This document shows, piece by piece, positions 55,303 through 63,068 of a stretch of DNA of 64,000 nt. Both the position numbers and the translations under genes were made by a program. Location: NCBI RefSeq assembly GCF_900107975.1, contig NZ_FNVF01000009.1, positions 124,001 to 188,000 of the forward strand, written 5' to 3'. This stretch comes from Paenibacillus sp. UNC499MF (GTDB taxonomy: Bacteria > Bacillota > Bacilli > Paenibacillales > NBRC-103111). Within the stretch, counting starts at the first letter, position 1; each line of letters opens with the position of its first letter. The notes under the pieces were generated by a model. The model was given only the letters and a program-made list of their open reading frames with translations, had not been told where the DNA came from and made no database searches.

Positions 55303-56259
55303 TCATTGGTCAATTCGCTCAGGCAGCCCAAATCGCGAAAATAGTGGCGCATGAATGAAGTTTTGAACATGCAGAATTTGATTTTCTTTGGTTTCGATGA
55401 CGTGGATGCCCCAGGGTACCAGGCCAGAGCCCTCTTTGCCCGGCATATACTGGGCCAACGCCGGATAACCGCCATTCACCGTAATGGGCACAAATCGCGA
55501 ACCTTCGCAATGCCAGCGAGTAAGCGAATAGAAGGCGGACAAATCTTCCTTGCCGCGGATCCACATCTCGAAGGGCGGCATCGACATGCAGCCTTCCTCG
55601 TGGAACAACGCGACGAGCGCAGTAATATCGAATTGCTCGAAGGCCTCCACATACCGGGACAGCAGCTGCTGCTCCGGTTGAACGTTCATGCTGCTGAGCT
55701 CATCCGAGCGAAGCTGCGCCCGGTCCATCGTCTCCCGGGCTCTTTGCAAGGTGCTGTTCACCGCTGCCGGCGACATAGCCAACGTCTCCGCGATCTGCTT
55801 GGAGGACCATTCAAATACATCCTTCAAAATGAGTACCGCACGCTGCCGCGGAGGCAAGGTCTGCAGGAGAGCGATGAAGCACAGTTGAAGGGTATCTCTG
55901 CGGACGAGCCGCTCCTCCGGATTGCCCCCAAAGTCGGGAGACGGCCAGATCCAGGCAGAGTCCGGCAGCATGTCACGAGGCTCGACGATGGCGACGGCCG
56001 GGTCGAACAGGTCAACGGGAAGCGCGCGGCGTTTGGATTGTCTCAGCTTGTCCAAGCAAAGGTTGGAGGCGATCCGATAGACCCAAGTTTTGAAGGACGA
56101 ATCCTGTCTGAACGTGCTCCAGTTCTGCCAGACCCGAATACTCGTCTCCTGAACGGCATCGTCCGCATCGTCCATGGAGCCTAGCATTCGGTAACAGAAC
56201 GAGGTTAAGCCCGGCTTCAAGCTTGCAAACAATGGTTCGTCAAATGCGGTCTCGTTCAT
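55303..56259 (-). CDS. ECF sigma factor with C-terminal SnoaL-like domain
   Basis: 318 aa. Sigma region 2 (SFCYRMLGSMDDADDAVQET, TWVYRIASNLCLDKLR) and region 4 (LPPRQRAVLILKDVFEWSSK, QIAETLAMSPAAVNSTLQR) occupy 1-195. Residues about 200-318 form a SnoaL/NTF2-like domain, as in ECF sigma factors regulated by a fused C-terminal domain rather than a separate anti-sigma factor; none is seen nearby. ATG 56259 follows AGGGAGG. It probably drives its own AHSA1 neighbour. Confidence 0.9.
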   Translation of the reverse strand: MNETAFDEPLFASLKPGLTSFCYRMLGSMDDADDAVQETSIRVWQNWSTFRQDSSFKTWVYRIASNLCLDKLRQSKRRALPVDLFDPAVAIVEPRDMLPDSAWIWPSPDFGGNPEERLVRRDTLQLCFIALLQTLPPRQRAVLILKDVFEWSSKQIAETLAMSPAAVNSTLQRARETMDRAQLRSDELSSMNVQPEQQLLSRYVEAFEQFDITALVALFHEEGCMSMPPFEMWIRGKEDLSAFYSLTRWHCEGSRFVPITVNGGYPALAQYMPGKEGSGLVPWGIHVIETKENQILHVQNFIHAPLFSRFGLPERIDQ

Positions 56260-56771
56260 CGCGGCCTCCCTTAGCGATCTCCCCGAAGGGTGGTACCTTC
56301 ATTATATGCAATGAAGCGGACAGCCTCAATCCAAATAAATAGGCAGGATTTAGTACACGTGGATAAAAATTTAGCACGATCGTACTTATAATTCAATAAC
56401 CAATAGATTAACCCTTGTCTATACTTATAATTCGCAATACCTCACGCCAAGACTTGAATTGAATACTGGAGCTATCCATGAAATCACTCATTTCAACAAA
56501 AGACTAAAAATACTGGTTAAATGAGATATTTGAAAAAAAGAGCAAGGAAACGCGGGGAGGTAGAAAACCGTTTTCAGTGAAGGAGATCAATTGGGCAGCC
56601 ATATATAATAATCCGGCAGCAGAATAAATTCACAACATATTTTTATCCAATCATTTTAGGTTATGGCTCCAAGCAGCACAAGACGGTGCCCAAAGTGAAT
56701 CCGTACCTAAATGGGATGAGCTAAATAAGTTAAAGAGTGGAAGCAGGCGAGTCTATCAAAATTCTCGAGGA

Positions 56772-56939
56772 TCAATCCTGACTCTTATTTTCGATTAAAT
56801 CTAATATGCGATCAATTTTTTGAGCAATCTCTTCATCATGACGTTTTTTCCAACCAGTGTAGGTAGTTATGTTAAACATTGTGTACAATAGTGCACCAAA
56901 CGTAAGCATAACTATTAATGATAGCAAACCACTATCCAT
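56772..56939 (-). CDS. Small membrane protein, 55 aa
   Basis: Short frame starting ATG 56939 behind a perfect AAGGAGG at eight bases. Residues 4-22 are hydrophobic (GLLSLIVMLTFGALLYTMF), then KKRHDEEIAQKIDRILDLIE gives a charged amphipathic, probably coiled-coil, tail. The positive residues after the helix suggest the C-terminus is cytosolic. It resembles the many small single-pass proteins of bacilli, but I do not recognise a family. Confidence 0.65.
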   Translation of the reverse strand: MDSGLLSLIVMLTFGALLYTMFNITTYTGWKKRHDEEIAQKIDRILDLIENKSQD

Positions 56940-57260
56940 AATTGTCCTCCTTTTTCGTTAAGGAATTCTAAGTGTTTATAGTATAGTGAAAGAAAAGACA
57001 TGAAGACAAGGATTAAATCTTGAAGGATAATGGAATGATTCATTAATTTCAAATTTCGACGATTAAAAAATTCGCCATCCACTTTACCTAAGGCAGAGTA
57101 GGGGGCGTTTTATAGATTTTTAACACATTTATAACAAGAGATGTTCCTTATAAATCAGGGTGACAACTGTTAACCAACTCTGCTTACGTCCGAACACCCA
57201 AATCAAATAATTTTGATTTTTTGGTGTTGACATTAAAAGGATGATCGGGTACATTCATTA

Positions 57261-57279
57261 CATACCAACCGAATGTATG
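57261..57279. promoter_or_regulatory. TetR operator candidate, left
   Basis: CATACCAACCGAATGTATG, an imperfect palindrome just before the tetR-like ribosome site. It shares CATACCA with the site at 57993, so both are probably bound by the same repressor. Confidence 0.55.
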
Positions 57280-57293
57280 AAAGGAGAAGGCGA

Positions 57294-57959
57294 ATGGCAA
57301 GGAATAAATATCCTGAAGAAACAATCAACCAAATTCTAACCGTGGCTCTTAACCTGTTCATACAAAAAGGATACGAGCAGACTTCCATTCAGGATATCAT
57401 TAATGAGCTGGGCGGGCTGACAAAAGGGGCAATTTACCATCACTTCAAGTCGAAAGAGGAGATCCTGCAGGCTGTCACCGACCATATGTACAAAGGTGTT
57501 GACGAGATGCTGTCCGGCGTCAGGGACGACAAGGAGCTGAACGGACTGGAAAAGCTTCGAAAGATTTCCCGCTTCTCTCTCGATAATCCAGCCCAGAACG
57601 AAATGGCATCGGCGGCGCCGAACCTCTTACGCAATCCGAAGCTGCTGGCGGCACAGATCGAGAATATATTCGAAAAAGGCGTACCTCTCTATATCCAGCC
57701 CATCATCGAACAGGGTATGCGAGACGGCTCGATCCGAACCGACTATCCAACGGAGCTAAGCGAAGCGTTGATGATTCTCACCAACCTTTGGCTAAACCCC
57801 GTGGTCATCCAAGCTACACCCGAGATGATGTTGCGAAGGGTAAGGCTTTTCGATGAAATATTGAAAGGCTTGGGACTTGACCTATTCGATGAGCAAATGA
57901 TTCAACGATACGAGGAATTGTACCGTTTGTCAGCTCGAGAAGTCAGCAAAGAAAACTAA
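57294..57959 (+). CDS. TetR family transcriptional regulator
   Basis: 221 aa: FIQKGYEQTSIQDIINELGG and TKGAIYHHFKSKEEIL form the DNA-binding domain; the C-terminal domain contains a large helical pocket. ATG 57294 follows AGGAGAAGG. Candidate operators of related sequence lie before it and before the serine hydrolase gene at 58073, suggesting it represses both. Confidence 0.9.
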   Translation: MARNKYPEETINQILTVALNLFIQKGYEQTSIQDIINELGGLTKGAIYHHFKSKEEILQAVTDHMYKGVDEMLSGVRDDKELNGLEKLRKISRFSLDNPAQNEMASAAPNLLRNPKLLAAQIENIFEKGVPLYIQPIIEQGMRDGSIRTDYPTELSEALMILTNLWLNPVVIQATPEMMLRRVRLFDEILKGLGLDLFDEQMIQRYEELYRLSAREVSKEN

Positions 57960-57960
57960 A

Positions 57961-57983
57961 CTGCCGAAAGGCAGCTTATTTTT
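57961..57983 (+). terminator. Terminator of the tetR-like gene
   Basis: CTGCC-GAAA-GGCAG stem followed by CTTATTTTT, starting directly after the stop. Confidence 0.7.
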
Positions 57984-57992
57984 AAACCTATA

Positions 57993-58011
57993 CATACCAT
58001 CGGTTGGTATG
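57993..58011. promoter_or_regulatory. TetR operator candidate, right
   Basis: CATACCA-TCGGT-TGGTATG, a perfect 7-bp inverted repeat 61 bp before the serine hydrolase start. Confidence 0.6.
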
Positions 58012-58072
58012 AATAAGATGATCCCGGTTCAAACGTGTGTAAGAAGACTTATAATAAGGAGATGTGAATGTT

Positions 58073-59206
58073 ATGAATAGTTCGTCAGAAAATATGAAGG
58101 AAAAAAGAATCGCCGTGGGGCAGGATCGCCCGGAACTGCAGAAGGCCATCCAGGAGATCGTCGATTCCGGTTTCCTCGGGGTGCAGCTGCGTGTGCACGA
58201 TGAGCAGGGCGAGTGGGTTGGCAGCGCCGGTGTGAGCACGCTGTGCGAAGAGGCGAAGCCGTCCACAAACGGCCACTTCCGGATAGGCAGCAACACCAAG
58301 ACTTTCACCGCGACTGTAGTCCTGAAATTGGTTGCCGAGGGCAGGATCGGGCTGGATGACCCGGTGTCAGACTACCTGCCCGAGTTCGGGCTGGACCGGC
58401 GGATCACGGTGCGGATGCTGCTACAACACACCAGCGGGGTGTTCAACTTCACCGGAGAGTATTACGAAGACGGAACGGTGGTGCCGGGGATCCCATGGCA
58501 GGGACAGGAATGGGTAGATAACCGGTTCAAGACCTACCGGCCCGAGGAGCTGGTACAGCTGGCATTGTCTAAGCCGGCGCGATTCGAGCCGGGAACGGAC
58601 TGGAGCTATTCCAACACTAACTACGTGCTGGCCAGGCTGCTGATCGAGAAGGTCACCGGCAGCTCGCTCGCCGAGGAGATGCAGCGGCTGATACTGGGGC
58701 CACTCGGGCTGTCGGGTACCGTGGTACCAGACACCCAGCCGGAGATACCCGAGCCGCACGCCCACGCCTACTACCGGTACGAGGACGCCGGCGAGCAGAA
58801 GACGGTCGACATCACCCGCCAGAACCCCTCCTGGATCTCCACCGGTGGTGACATGATCTCGACCACCCAGGACCTCCACACGTTTATCTCGGCGCTGATG
58901 GGCGGCAAGCTCCTTCCGGCCCCTCTGCTGGACGAGATGTGCAAGCCGTACCCCAAAATCGGCTATGGCTTAGGGGTATTCGTTCAGGCCGGCCCGAACG
59001 GCGAAGGTACCATCATCACCCACAACGGAGGCATTTCGGGCTACGCGGCACTGATGTACAGTACGCCCGACGGCAGTAAGACCCTGACCGCCTCCGTGAA
59101 CTATGTGGACGACGTCGCAATGTCCTTGGCAGTGGCATTTCAGAAGGCGACGCAGAGGCTCGTCGAGGAGGTGTTCGGCGGCGGGCCGGCCAGTATACAG
59201 GGCTGA
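58073..59206 (+). CDS. Serine beta-lactamase-like hydrolase
   Basis: 377 aa of the class C beta-lactamase/D-alanyl-D-alanine carboxypeptidase-like family. SxxK motif GSNTKTF (Ser73, Lys76), YSNTNY as the Tyr-x-Asn motif and HNGGISGY as the HxG-type third motif are all present. No signal peptide, so it is cytosolic, as in esterase EstB-like members. From about codon 35 onward codon use is strongly GC-rich at third positions, unlike its neighbours, pointing to acquisition from an actinobacterium; the low-GC start may be of local origin. ATG 58073 is 11 bases after AAGGAG. Confidence 0.88.
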   Translation: MNSSSENMKEKRIAVGQDRPELQKAIQEIVDSGFLGVQLRVHDEQGEWVGSAGVSTLCEEAKPSTNGHFRIGSNTKTFTATVVLKLVAEGRIGLDDPVSDYLPEFGLDRRITVRMLLQHTSGVFNFTGEYYEDGTVVPGIPWQGQEWVDNRFKTYRPEELVQLALSKPARFEPGTDWSYSNTNYVLARLLIEKVTGSSLAEEMQRLILGPLGLSGTVVPDTQPEIPEPHAHAYYRYEDAGEQKTVDITRQNPSWISTGGDMISTTQDLHTFISALMGGKLLPAPLLDEMCKPYPKIGYGLGVFVQAGPNGEGTIITHNGGISGYAALMYSTPDGSKTLTASVNYVDDVAMSLAVAFQKATQRLVEEVFGGGPASIQG

Positions 59207-59304
59207 GCCCCGTACACCCTGAGGCTTGACTCTCCGGTTATGCATGGGGTAGAGCGGACGCCGGACTGACGTACTCGTGGCCAGAGTCACCGGTCAGACA
59301 TAGG

Positions 59305-59463
59305 ATGCTCGATCCGCTCGGAATGAAGGACGCCGGCTTCTACGTACCCAACGGGAAGTTGGACCGGCTGCGGACCGCCTACATCCCGATCCCCTTGGAT
59401 TCTTTAAGAGTCGTGGATGCAATCGAACGTTCCATTAAAGAAGGCAGAGAAGTGAGCCTGTAA
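59305..59463 (+). pseudogene. Chimeric ORF: serine hydrolase scrap joined to an oxidoreductase tail
   Basis: 52 codons. The first part (LDPLGMKDAGFYVP, KLDRLRTAYIP) is GC-rich and matches an internal segment of beta-lactamase-like hydrolases. The second (SLRVVDAIERSIKEGREVSL) is of normal composition and resembles the C-terminus of Gfo/Idh/MocA oxidoreductases. The switch near 59400 coincides with a composition change. A deletion or insertion junction is inferred; a functional product is unlikely. Confidence 0.6.
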
Positions 59464-59494
59464 AAATCGAGCACCGGCTTCACGGTCCGGCAGC

Positions 59495-59555
59495 GCACTC
59501 CTTAGACTATATTCGGATGATTCCCCGGTTTGTCCGATACAGGTCTATGGAGTGC
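59495..59555. other. Nested hairpin of unknown function
   Basis: Outer stem GCACTCC-T-TAGAC pairs with GTCTA-T-GGAGTGC (12 pairs, one mismatch); an inner stem TCGGA/TCCGA lies inside. No T run follows, so it is not a simple terminator. It could be an RNA structure or the end of a mobile element. Confidence 0.45.
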
Positions 59556-59614
59556 ATTTCTATCGTACCTGTGGTTGAATATTCGACCTTCGGAGGGACC
59601 TGATTAAACATTCG

Positions 59615-59651
59615 CGACCGCCTGATAATAACTATCGGGCGGTCGTATTTT
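59615..59651 (+). terminator. Hairpin terminator
   Basis: CGACCGCC and GGCGGTCG form an 8-bp stem around a 15-nt loop, followed by TATTTTT. Confidence 0.65.
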
Positions 59652-59932
59652 TATGGTGCGCGCGGCATAGGCGATAACTTGGCGGTAATGACATTCGTTT
59701 AAAATTTAATAGTATTCAATACAAAGATTCGACAGCATTCAACATAGATGTTCAGTTACGCTAACTGTGCCGAAAGTTGCAATCATTCTGATTTTCATTG
59801 GGAGGAATGAACTATTTCATAGTATGGATTGAAACGGTTACGCCGCAAATAGTTTTGCAACCACATTATGTGCCAGCAGCCTTGATGATGGTGGGTAAAG
59901 CTGAATAATTATTACAAAAGGTTGGTGAGTTA

Positions 59933-60375
59933 ATGAATTCATCGTTTGTCGGAACCGATATTAAGCCATTTTAATGAATTTTGGATGAATTGTAAGTATA
60001 ACGCACTTTTTTCGATAGCTTCGTATTATGATCCAACTAATAAATATGCGTCCTATGTGAATCACTATTCTTTCGAACATACAAACAACTATAAAGATCC
60101 AAGCTTTAAGTTGCCTATTATTAAGCATGCGGAATTCTCTGAAATGCTTCCAAACTTTACATATTCGATTGAGAATTGTCATTTTGAAGCATGATCGTGA
60201 CATTACCCTTGATGAGGATCTCAGGAAACTTGGTTTAGATTCCATGAAATCATTCGAAATGGTTGTTCAGTTGGAAGATGAGTACGATATTGAGTTCTCA
60301 GGTGATGAAAATTTGCTTGAAAGATTCTCTACGATTCAAAAAATTAAAGATAGCGTTGACAGCAAGATAAAGTGA
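59933..60375 (+). pseudogene. Broken BtrH-like gene fused to the 3' half of an acyl carrier protein gene
   Basis: ATG 59933 follows AAAGGTTGGTGAG and begins MNSSFVGTDIKPF; an extra T in TTTT (59969-59972) causes a stop. After correction the frame continues NEFWMNCKYNALFSIASYYD, clearly related to the BtrH-like protein at 5214, up to about 60190. There it changes frame into an ACP-like sequence (DEDLRKLGLDSMKSFEMVVQ, with the phosphopantetheine Ser) running to 60375. So one gene lost its 3' end, the other its 5' end, by a single deletion, plus a frameshift. It is AT-rich, so not a recent copy of the 5' cluster gene. Confidence 0.8.
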
Positions 60376-60457
60376 GTACTATTTACAAAGAAAGCTTTTT
60401 ATAGAGTTATGAAATGACGGATTTTGACGGTAAGTAGTGGATAACAAGCACCAATCA

Positions 60458-60487
60458 AAAAGCTGCCGATTTTAAACGGCAGCTTTG
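60458..60487. terminator. Hairpin terminator
   Basis: AAAGCTGCCG and CGGCAGCTTT pair around ATTTTAAA; moderate T content on the right. Confidence 0.65.
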
Positions 60488-60654
60488 CTTTGTTTGCTCC
60501 ATGACGGGACAGAAGAAGAGAAGAACATTCTCGAATGACACGAACATAAGGTGCACTTGTTTTTCTAAATTGACGCAGGGTGACGGCTTCAAGTTTTGGA
60601 GTAAAGATTTTTACGGTATAATGGGTCTTATTCAGTGAGCAGGAGGGGCAGTTC

Positions 60655-61242
60655 ATGAAATACGATCCAAGTCAATTATTTTGGTTAAATGAGCCCACGA
60701 GTTATTCGATTCGAGAAAATGAAGTTGTAATTCAAACAGATCCTGGAACGGACTTCTGGCAGCGTACATACTACGGTTTTAGAAACGATAACGCACCGGC
60801 TCTATTATTTAAGATTCATGAACCCTACTTTTCATTTGTGGTCCGAACAGAGTTTGATACTAACAATCGGTTTGATCAATGCGGTGTAGCGATCTACCAA
60901 AACAGCGACAATTGGTTCAAGGCTTCCATTGAGTACGAAAATGAACAATACCAACGATTAGGCAGTGTAGTGACGAACAACGGATTTTCCGATTGGGCGA
61001 CGACAGATATTGACGCTAGTATTAAAGTTATGTTTTACAGAATTAGCCGTCGCAATCGTGATTTCTGCATCGAGAACTCCTATGACGGAGTAGAATACAG
61101 ACAAATGCGTATTTTTCATTTATTTGAGGGTGGCGGGGAAATTCAACTGGGAATGTATGCGTGCAGCCCAGAGAATTCTTCGTTCACATCTTTTTTTAGT
61201 GGGATGGAGATCACGGAATGCATGTGGAAGGCTCATGAATGA
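60655..61242 (+). CDS. DUF1349 family protein
   Basis: 195 aa, concanavalin A-like beta-sandwich of the DUF1349/YkrB-like family: NEVVIQTDPGTDFWQRTYYG, FDQCGVAIYQNSDNWFKASI, YRISRRNRDFCIENSYDGV and LGMYACSPENSSF are family segments. The ligand is probably a carbohydrate but is not established. ATG 60655 has GGAGGGG at eight bases. Stands alone among gene scraps. Confidence 0.85.
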   Translation: MKYDPSQLFWLNEPTSYSIRENEVVIQTDPGTDFWQRTYYGFRNDNAPALLFKIHEPYFSFVVRTEFDTNNRFDQCGVAIYQNSDNWFKASIEYENEQYQRLGSVVTNNGFSDWATTDIDASIKVMFYRISRRNRDFCIENSYDGVEYRQMRIFHLFEGGGEIQLGMYACSPENSSFTSFFSGMEITECMWKAHE

Positions 61243-61319
61243 TTGGAAGGGGAGACAGCTGTCTAAAGACAGAAACATGCCATAATTAAAATACAATAAT
61301 ATCAAGGGTTTTTATTAGT

Positions 61320-61367
61320 TTAAAGGGATGTTTGTGTCGGAGGTTACTGACACAAACATCCCTTTAA
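61320..61367. repeat. Perfect 19-bp inverted repeat
   Basis: TTAAAGGGATGTTTGTGTC (61320-61338) and its exact complement (61349-61367) flank a 10-nt spacer. It is too long for an ordinary terminator and lacks a T run; it may be a mobile-element end or a silencing hairpin. Confidence 0.75.
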
Positions 61368-61369
61368 TT

Positions 61370-61473
61370 GTCAATTGCGGCTGGATCAAGTGCATTAGTT
61401 GGCTCATCAATAATAAGAGCGTCCGCTTATGAATTAACGCTTTGGCCAATCCAAGATTCTGCGCGTTACCAAG
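61370..61473 (-). pseudogene. Relic of an ABC transporter ATPase
   Basis: The minus strand reads SLGNAQNLGLAKALIHK, a signature region like that of lantibiotic/bacitracin ABC ATPases. One base is missing near 61433, and in the next frame ALIIDEPTNALDPAAI follows, the Walker B and D-loop, then a stop. Both ends of the gene are lost. Confidence 0.7.
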
Positions 61474-61530
61474 TGACTTCTAGCGTATTGTACACGGCTA
61501 TAGATGAGGCCGTGTTCGGAGGAACAAAGT

Positions 61531-61603
61531 ATCATACTCTTCATCGCTCCTAAGCCTCTAATAAACGCTTCAAATTATCGGCCAGGAAGGTAGTCTCATA
61601 GTC
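61531..61603 (-). pseudogene. Relic of a SMI1/KNR4 gene
   Basis: 73 bp closely matching 18458-18532 inside the intact SMI1/KNR4 gene, in the same orientation, with single-base deletions that break the frame. The rest of the gene is missing on both sides. Confidence 0.75.
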
Positions 61604-61697
61604 CTTAAATACTTGTATTATAATCGACCTTTTTGGATATTTAGTCAGCTTGTTACCACGTTATATTTACTTTAATCTTCCTGTATGCTACATTAAC

Positions 61698-61713
61698 ATT
61701 ATAACGTTATAAT
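61698..61713. promoter_or_regulatory. 16-bp palindrome before the amidohydrolase gene
   Basis: ATTATAAC/GTTATAAT, a perfect palindrome about 95 bp upstream of the amidohydrolase start. Size and symmetry suit a GntR dimer; the GntR gene at 63069 is the obvious candidate. Confidence 0.55.
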
Positions 61714-61808
61714 CATTTCACAATGCGATTGTGCACATACCTAGGGAACCCATAACAAATAATCGTTTGCAAGCGTTCTTAACTAAAACCAGGGAAAAGG
61801 TGAAGTTC

Positions 61809-62921
61809 ATGTATGAGCCGAAGCAAGAGTCATTTGTGTTACGTAATGTAAAACGTGTGAATGGGGAAGCTGCCGATGTCGTAATCGAAGAGGGTAAGAT
61901 TACCGAGATAACGACAGCCGGGAGCGGACAAGGAAAACATGTGAAAGACTGCTCGGGGATTTACATATCAAGCGGTTGGATTGATATGCATGCCCATGCC
62001 TTTCCCGAATTTGAACCCTACGGCGATGAAATCGATGAAATCGGAATTAAGCTGGGCGTCACGACCATCGTGGATGCAGGAAGCTGCGGGGCGGACCGGA
62101 TTGCCGAGTTAGCCGCAAGCAAGCAGCATGCACGAACCAATCTATTCGCCTTTTTGAACATTTCGCGAGTAGGCTTGCAAAGAATCGATGAATTATCCAA
62201 TCTGGAATGGATAGATACGTCAAAAGTCATTGGAGCGGTAAAAGAGCACAAAGATTTCATAGTGGGGTTAAAAGCGCGAATCAGCAAAAGCGTGGTGGGT
62301 GAAAGCGGCATTGAACCTCTGCGTATCGCACGAGCTCTTTCCGATAAAACATTACTGCCGTTAATGGTGCACATCGGTTCCGCACCGCCAAGTATCGAGG
62401 AGATCGTCCCTCTATTAGAGAAAGGGGATATTATCACTCACTATCTCAACGGGAAGCCGAATAATCTCTTCGATGATCAGGGCAATCCCCTTCTTGTGTT
62501 AGCGGATGCCATTGAACGCGGCGTAAAGTTGGACGTCGGGCATGGTTCAGCAAGCTTTTCGCTAAAAATTGCCGAGGCAGCAAAGCAGCATGGCATCGGT
62601 TTTAACACGATTAGCACGGACATCTACCGTAGAAACCGATTAAATGGCCCCGTGTATAGTATGGCCAATGTCCTCTCGAAATTTCTTTATTTGGGATATT
62701 CGCTAGAGGAAGTGATTGCAGCCGTTACGGATCATGCGGCCAATTGGCTCGGAAAACCGGAGCTTGGCCGGATACAAGTTGGGGACGTTGCCAATTTAAC
62801 CTTATTCACCCTTCGGAATGATCCGATTACCCTGGTTGATTCCGAAGGTGTCAAGTGGACAGCCGATAGAAGCATACAAGCCAAAGGGGTCGTTGTGAAT
62901 GGTGTTTACATGGAATGTTAA
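61809..62921 (+). CDS. Amidohydrolase/deacetylase (EF_0837-like)
   Basis: 370-aa TIM-barrel metal hydrolase of the dihydroorotase-like family, close to the EF_0837/COG3964 group that often sits with GntR regulators and sugar-acid catabolic genes. WIDMHAHAF holds the HxH ligands, GLKARIS the probable carboxylated Lys, VHIGSAP, DVGHGSASF and STDIYR the other ligands. ATG 61809 follows AAAAGGTGAA; the upstream part of the frame is not conserved. Probably deacetylates an N-acetylated sugar acid or amino acid derivative; substrate not proven. Confidence 0.85.
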   Translation: MYEPKQESFVLRNVKRVNGEAADVVIEEGKITEITTAGSGQGKHVKDCSGIYISSGWIDMHAHAFPEFEPYGDEIDEIGIKLGVTTIVDAGSCGADRIAELAASKQHARTNLFAFLNISRVGLQRIDELSNLEWIDTSKVIGAVKEHKDFIVGLKARISKSVVGESGIEPLRIARALSDKTLLPLMVHIGSAPPSIEEIVPLLEKGDIITHYLNGKPNNLFDDQGNPLLVLADAIERGVKLDVGHGSASFSLKIAEAAKQHGIGFNTISTDIYRRNRLNGPVYSMANVLSKFLYLGYSLEEVIAAVTDHAANWLGKPELGRIQVGDVANLTLFTLRNDPITLVDSEGVKWTADRSIQAKGVVVNGVYMEC

Positions 62922-63068
62922 TTACGAGGTTTTAACGCGTCATTAGCGCAAGCGGGAGTATGAGTATTTAATGTTTCAAGAACGCTCGCGTAATGGGACT
63001 GAAGATACATATCGAAAGAGACCGTGTATGGCGAGTCGGAACGATTCTTGAAAGGTAGTGGATGCAGA

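Larger units (their letters stand above)
56260..57293. other. Long intergenic region around a small ORF
   Basis: Contains the 55-aa ORF at 56772-56939 (minus) and the operator-bearing promoter of the tetR-like gene (57240-57280). TACTTATAATTC occurs twice at about 56387 and 56424. The remainder is AT-rich with no supported gene. Confidence 0.5.
59207..59932. other. Region of gene scraps and hairpins
   Basis: Contains a chimeric ORF (59305-59463), a nested hairpin (59495-59555), a terminator (59615-59651) and a 33-codon frame at 59807-59908 (ending YVPAALMMVGKAE) that I cannot assign. GC content falls from very high to low across it. Confidence 0.5.
61243..61697. other. Intergenic region with relics
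   Basis: Carries a long hairpin (61320-61367), an ABC ATPase scrap (61370-61473) and a SMI1 gene scrap (61531-61603), each listed separately. No intact gene. Confidence 0.6.

Noticed and set aside
56385-56436. Repeated TACTTATAATTC as a regulatory pair
   Set aside because: Only two copies in AT-rich DNA far from any start codon.
59807-59908. 33-codon ORF before the BtrH relic
   Set aside because: The GGAGG touches the ATG and I recognise no family; may be the tail of a lost gene but cannot be supported as a gene.
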